Source: an uncultured Vampirovibrio sp. (GTDB lineage: Bacteria; Cyanobacteriota; Vampirovibrionia; Gastranaerophilales; Gastranaerophilaceae). Taken from it: a DNA stretch of 53,937 nucleotides. Positions within the stretch are counted from its first letter, which is position 1, and each line of letters opens with the position of its first letter. Under the pieces are notes generated by a model. It saw nothing but the letters and a program-made list of their open reading frames with translations, was not told the origin of the DNA and did no database searches. Below, piece by piece: positions 50,680-53,937 of this stretch. The stretch spans positions 1 through 53,937 of the forward strand of contig CAJTLG010000011.1 of the NCBI GenBank assembly GCA_910577395.1, written 5' to 3'. The translations under genes and the position numbers were made by a program.

Positions 50680-51114
50680 TTACTCAATCATATCTATACG
50701 TTTTTTGTGTCTGCCGCCTTCAAATCCTGTCTTTAGCCAAATATCAACGATATCAAGCGCAAGATAATCCCCAATTACCCTTTCGCCAAGACAAAGAATG
50801 TTTGAATTATTATGCGCCCTTGAAACTCTTGCAGAATAAGTGTTTTCTATAGCAGTGGCTCTGATACCCTTAGTTTTGTTTGCAGTAATACTCATTCCAA
50901 GGCCGGTACCGCATATAAGAATACCTCTGTCAAATTCACCTGAAACAACGGCGGCGGCAACTTCTTTTGCAATATCCGGATAATCGCTTGCTTCTTTAAT
51001 ATATATACCAAAATCCTTGTGTTCAATATTATGAACCTCTAAATATTCTTTTATTTTTTCTTTAAGGTGATAACCACCATGGTCACAGCCAATAGCAACT
51101 TTTAAATTTTCCAT
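50680..51114 (-). CDS. rpiB: Ribose-5-phosphate isomerase B
   Basis: 144 residues from ATG 51114, with AAGGAG 6 bases upstream. VAIGCDHGGYHLKEKIKEYL opens the protein and FDRGILICGTGLGMSITANK carries the active-site Cys. RAHNNSNILCLGERVIG follows. It interconverts ribose-5-P and ribulose-5-P in the pentose phosphate pathway. It is upstream of clpC on the same strand with a 92-base gap. Confidence 0.95.
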   Translation of the reverse strand: MENLKVAIGCDHGGYHLKEKIKEYLEVHNIEHKDFGIYIKEASDYPDIAKEVAAAVVSGEFDRGILICGTGLGMSITANKTKGIRATAIENTYSARVSRAHNNSNILCLGERVIGDYLALDIVDIWLKTGFEGGRHKKRIDMIE

Positions 51115-51179
51115 CAAAAACTCCTTACATATTTATTCTAATAATTATACAAATTTTTCCCAAAGGTGTAAAGCAGCAA

Positions 51180-51204
51180 AAAAGCCCGAATTATTCGGGC
51201 TTTT
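51180..51204 (-). terminator. Terminator after the acidic coiled-coil gene
   Basis: AAAAGCCCGAA (51180-51190) with TTCGGGCTTTT (51194-51204), an 11-bp stem with a 3-base loop, followed on the minus strand by a T run. It ends the transcript of the gene at 51226. Confidence 0.93.
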
Positions 51205-51225
51205 GTTTTAATATTATTTAATAAA

Positions 51226-52815
51226 TTAAAGGGTTACGACCAATCTTTCATCCATATTGATTTTGCTTTCTGGGTTTTCTTCTATTGTGCCTGCTTTAGC
51301 GATAATTTCTGACAATTTTGTTATTGTGTCTTGTTTTTCGCTATCAGCAGTTGCGTTTCTATAATTTGATGTAACAGTCAAAAATTCTGCCTCAAGCTCA
51401 TTTAAGCTCTTGTTTTCATTGTTTTCGCCAACAGCATCTTGTGCTCTGCATAATGCATCAGTTGCTTCATTTTTTATTTCTTCGTATTGTCCGTCTGTAT
51501 CCTGGATTGCAAAAGTTCCGTTTGCGACATCGCTTTGAATTGTTGATGTCAGATTAACAGCTGTGCTGCTTGCCTCATTCAGTTTTGATGTATCATATGT
51601 AGCACCTTGGGTAAGATTTGTATACATTTCATTTGCAAGTGTTATAAAACCTTCAGCTGCAACATTGTATACATCATTTGCATTGTAATAGCTCTGTAAG
51701 GTTATAAAATTAGCTTGAAAATCGTCCACTGCCTCTTTATTTTCTTTCATTTCTTTTTTGGTCTTTATATTTGCAGTGGCGCCCATTTTCTTTCCGGTAG
51801 CAGTTGTTTTTAACACTTCTTGTACAACTGCAGTTTCAACAATGGCATCTAATTCTGTAACTGTTGCCTTTACAAGCGTTTCAGCATCAACTGCAACACC
51901 TATTTCCTCATATGTTTGTACAGCTTCAACTATTTCAGCTGCCTCTATTTCCTGGGCTAAATCATTGGCATTAAATTCTTCGCCGATAACAGGAGTTTCT
52001 TCAACAATGTTGTCATAATAAGTATTTGTTTCTTCCTGTATAATTTCTTCTATTTCAGGTTGTGTGATTATTTCTTCGGGTAATTCAGTTTCTTCTGTTA
52101 AGGGTGGGAGGATAGTGTCAACAGGAATAAAAGGTTCTTCAATTTCTGTTTCATCGGTTATACCCTGATTTTCATCTTCAATTTCAGTTATTTCTCTTGA
52201 TGTTTCATCTTCAACCTCTTGTACCGTTTCAGTTTCATTATCGGCGGGTAATTCGGTTTCTTCTGCAGTCTCTGATGCTTGAATATCATTATCTGCGGTT
52301 TCTTTATTTTCTTTTGCAATAATAGTTTCTTGTTCTTTAGTTTCAATTTCAGCTTTTTCTTCTGCCTCTTTTTTAGCATCTTCCGCTTTTTTGTCTTCAA
52401 TTTCAGCTTTTTCTTCTGCTTCTTGGGCAGCTTGATTGTTTACCGTAATCTGTTGTTGAGCATCTTTAATATCATTTTGATACTCTTTTTGCTGTGCTTG
52501 TAACTGTTTTACTTCTTGTTCATATTTTGTAGTATCAGTTTCATTGATTTTATCTTCAAGCTTTAAAAGTTTATTTGCAATTTTGGTTGCAGCATTTGCA
52601 AGTGCTTTAATGCCGCTTTTAATAGTTTTGTTTTCCGCCTGAAGTTCTTTTGCAGCATTTCTTGCAGCATCAGCGGCAGCTTTAGCTGTTTCTTCAACAA
52701 TACCAAGGCCCAGGTCTTCCGGTGCGGTATCAATTTTTTTTGAACCAGCGGCTTTGCCGGATGATTTTGTACTGTTTGCAATTGAAATTTTTGATATGTT
52801 TTCTGCTGATGTCAT
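51226..52815 (-). CDS. Large acidic, Glu/Thr-rich coiled-coil protein, unknown
   Basis: About 529 residues from ATG 52815 (MTSAENISKI), which has AGGAAA 7 bases upstream; the TTG at 52830 in the same frame is less likely. The first third is an Ala/Lys/Glu coiled-coil (AAADAARNAAKEL, EYQNDIKDAQQQITV). A Glu/Thr/Pro-rich low-complexity centre follows (PADNETETVQEVEDET, PPLTEETELPEEI), then a helical C-terminus. No signal peptide. Not recognised as a family; its composition suggests an extended structural or surface-associated protein. Confidence 0.72.
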   Translation of the reverse strand: MTSAENISKISIANSTKSSGKAAGSKKIDTAPEDLGLGIVEETAKAAADAARNAAKELQAENKTIKSGIKALANAATKIANKLLKLEDKINETDTTKYEQEVKQLQAQQKEYQNDIKDAQQQITVNNQAAQEAEEKAEIEDKKAEDAKKEAEEKAEIETKEQETIIAKENKETADNDIQASETAEETELPADNETETVQEVEDETSREITEIEDENQGITDETEIEEPFIPVDTILPPLTEETELPEEIITQPEIEEIIQEETNTYYDNIVEETPVIGEEFNANDLAQEIEAAEIVEAVQTYEEIGVAVDAETLVKATVTELDAIVETAVVQEVLKTTATGKKMGATANIKTKKEMKENKEAVDDFQANFITLQSYYNANDVYNVAAEGFITLANEMYTNLTQGATYDTSKLNEASSTAVNLTSTIQSDVANGTFAIQDTDGQYEEIKNEATDALCRAQDAVGENNENKSLNELEAEFLTVTSNYRNATADSEKQDTITKLSEIIAKAGTIEENPESKINMDERLVVTL

Positions 52816-52927
52816 TTTAATTTCCTGCAATTATTACCTTTCATATATATAAAGTATATATGAAGTATTGAATTTCAGAAATGATAAAATCTGTTACATT
52901 TATTTACAAAAAAGATTAAAATATGAC

Positions 52928-52964
52928 AATGACCGGGCAAAGAGAATTATCTTACCCGGCCATT
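52928..52964 (-). terminator. Terminator after the annexin-like gene
   Basis: AATGACCGGG (52928-52937) with CCCGGCCATT (52955-52964), 10 bp including one G-T pair. It lies 21 bases beyond the stop of the annexin-like gene on the minus strand. Confidence 0.75.
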
Positions 52965-52984
52965 AAATTAAGTCAAATAAAAAT

Positions 52985-53937
52985 CTATTCAATTCCAAGT
53001 CTTTTTAGTGTATCAAGCAATGCATTCATAGTGCTGTTATTAAGGTCATCACCCATAAATTCATCTTTGATTATTTTTACAAGACTTGTTCCGTCAGCGA
53101 CTAAGGCATTATTCAGCGCCATAATATCGGCATTACTCATACTGCCATTTTGCAGCATCTGATATACAATTTTTTCATCTGTACCAAGACGGTCAACAGT
53201 CGCTGTTTTAAATGCTTGGAGTTGAATTGTACGTAGCTTTTCTTCAGTTACTTCTTCCCTTTTAGCATATTCAGCATAAGCAGCTGCACTGTCAAGTTTA
53301 CTTAAAAGTCTGTCTTGTCCGCTTAAGAATGAAAAATCATCACTAATGGCTTTTTCAAGTGTTTCGCCAAATAGTGCCTCATATTCATTCATAACATCAA
53401 CCAAATCTTGACCTTTGACGTTATTTACGATATCGCTCACTATATCTTCTTTAGTTCCTGCCCTATCCATTGCCGCATGAAGGGCTTGTGCTCTCGTTAT
53501 AGCAATTTGTTCACGAAGCTGTTCTTCTGTTCGTGCATTTTCACCAGAATTGGTGGAGGCGCTAATATCGTTATTAAAGGTTTTATCGGGATTTGCATGT
53601 TCAATTTTTTCAAGCAACATTTTTTTGTTTTCAAAACTTGTTTCTGCTTTAACAACACTTGTGACATCAACACCATTGTTTTTACAATATTGAATAAATT
53701 CGTTTAATTCGGTGCTGCTCATATTGGCAATTATATTATTTAATACTTTTTCATCTGTACCAAGATGGTCGCTTGTTGCAGCTTTAAGGGCAGTAAGTTT
53801 TGCCTGGAGTACATCTTCTTTGCTAATTTCTTCCCTTTTAGCATATTCAGCATAAGCGGCTGCACTGTCAAGTTTACTTAAGAGTCTGTCTTGTCCGCTT
53901 AAGAATGAAAAATCATCACTAATGGCTTTTTCAAGTG
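52985..53937 (-). CDS. Annexin-like repeat protein (N-terminus beyond right edge)
   Basis: The frame has no stop from 52985 to the right edge; 316 residues are visible, so the gene starts outside the window. At least three copies of a G-T-[DK]-E-helix unit occur: HLGTDEKVLNNIIANM, RAGTKEDIVSDIVNNV and RLGTDEKIVYQMLQNG. Each is followed by an annexin-style pattern of helices, such as LVDVMNEYEALFGETLEKAI and DDFSFLSGQDRLLSKL. This matches the annexin repeat layout: GxGTDE, then a roughly 38-residue spacing to an acidic residue, then the L-x-S-G region. A calcium-dependent phospholipid-binding role is inferred from the family; bacterial members have been described. A 110-base DNA segment is repeated 576 bases apart. 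Confidence 0.72.
   Translation of the reverse strand, partial: LEKAISDDFSFLSGQDRLLSKLDSAAAYAEYAKREEISKEDVLQAKLTALKAATSDHLGTDEKVLNNIIANMSSTELNEFIQYCKNNGVDVTSVVKAETSFENKKMLLEKIEHANPDKTFNNDISASTNSGENARTEEQLREQIAITRAQALHAAMDRAGTKEDIVSDIVNNVKGQDLVDVMNEYEALFGETLEKAISDDFSFLSGQDRLLSKLDSAAAYAEYAKREEVTEEKLRTIQLQAFKTATVDRLGTDEKIVYQMLQNGSMSNADIMALNNALVADGTSLVKIIKDEFMGDDLNNSTMNALLDTLKRLGIE
53252..53361 (-). repeat. Direct repeat copy 1 (offset 576 bases)
   Basis: About 110 bases nearly identical to 53828-53937. Both encode the same stretch (LEKAISDDFSFLSGQDRLLS and onward, to AKREE). The offset of 576 bases equals 192 codons. The second copy continues beyond the edge. Confidence 0.9.
53828..53937 (-). 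repeat. Direct repeat copy 2 (cut by right edge)
   Basis: Partner of 53252-53361, with only a few base differences in the shared part. Indicates recent internal duplication within the annexin-like gene. Confidence 0.9.

Noticed and set aside
52188..52400. Lys-rich 70-codon frame within the acidic coiled-coil gene
   Set aside because: Out-of-frame reading of Glu/Thr-rich repeats on the same strand; no ribosome binding site.

Overview
The window is low-GC, densely packed bacterial chromosome with no phage, insertion sequence or CRISPR array. Diderm features (prepilin-like proteins, a MacA/ATPase/MacB/TolC-type efflux operon, many exported small proteins), combined with ClpC, a CsaB-type pyruvyltransferase, DUF151 nuclease and many lineage-restricted hypotheticals, suggest a gut-type non-photosynthetic relative of Cyanobacteria (Melainabacteria/Gastranaerophilales-like). 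That placement is inferred from gene content and style, not from a marker-gene tree.

Layout. 1-5.8 kb: the N-terminal part of a Gly-rich prepilin-like protein (cut by the left edge), an XRE regulator, a HI0933-type flavoprotein, folK and ftsH, then an HNH/zinc protein whose N-terminal coding region carries a 12-G homopolymer. 5.8-11 kb: a minus-strand cluster of pfkB-like kinase, csaB, a hisA-hisIE triple fusion, hisD and a DUF374 acyltransferase. 11-14.5 kb: SDR, B12-binding radical SAM protein, a DUF2023-like protein, a ferredoxin and an exported coiled-coil protein. 14.5-21.5 kb: recJ, Bax-inhibitor-like protein, coaE, agmatinase, a glycine-zipper protein, DUF151 nuclease, a DUF1858 redox protein and tRNA-Leu. 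21.8-26.4 kb: tripartite efflux operon.

26.5-30 kb: a candidate cobalamin riboswitch leads an operon of unknown proteins. It starts with a small Cys/His-motif protein and is followed by a prepilin whose C-terminal part resembles a phage tail-collar domain. 30-34 kb: a pair of paralogous exported coiled-coil proteins, a pentapeptide protein and two tandem NarL-type response regulators. 33.8-44 kb: gatC, pyrG, a GT-C-like membrane protein, rimO, MerR, a YtxH/DUF948 envelope-stress-like operon, an alanine/glycine symporter and tRNAs Asn, Gln, Glu and Lys. The Glu-Lys interval holds 96-bp tandem repeats of the tRNA-Glu 3' end and a broken tRNA-Lys copy. 44-54 kb: a LysR-divergent hydrolase/acetyltransferase operon, tRNA-Ser, clpC, rpiB, an acidic coiled-coil protein and, at the right edge, a protein of annexin-like repeats.

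The observations I rate highest are the out-of-frame poly-G tract with a better alternative start (4.7-5.8 kb), the annexin-like repeat protein (52.9 kb to edge), the B12-riboswitch operon of unknown function (26.5-29.6 kb), the prepilin/tail-collar fusion (29.7 kb) and the tRNA-Glu repeat array (43.6-43.9 kb).
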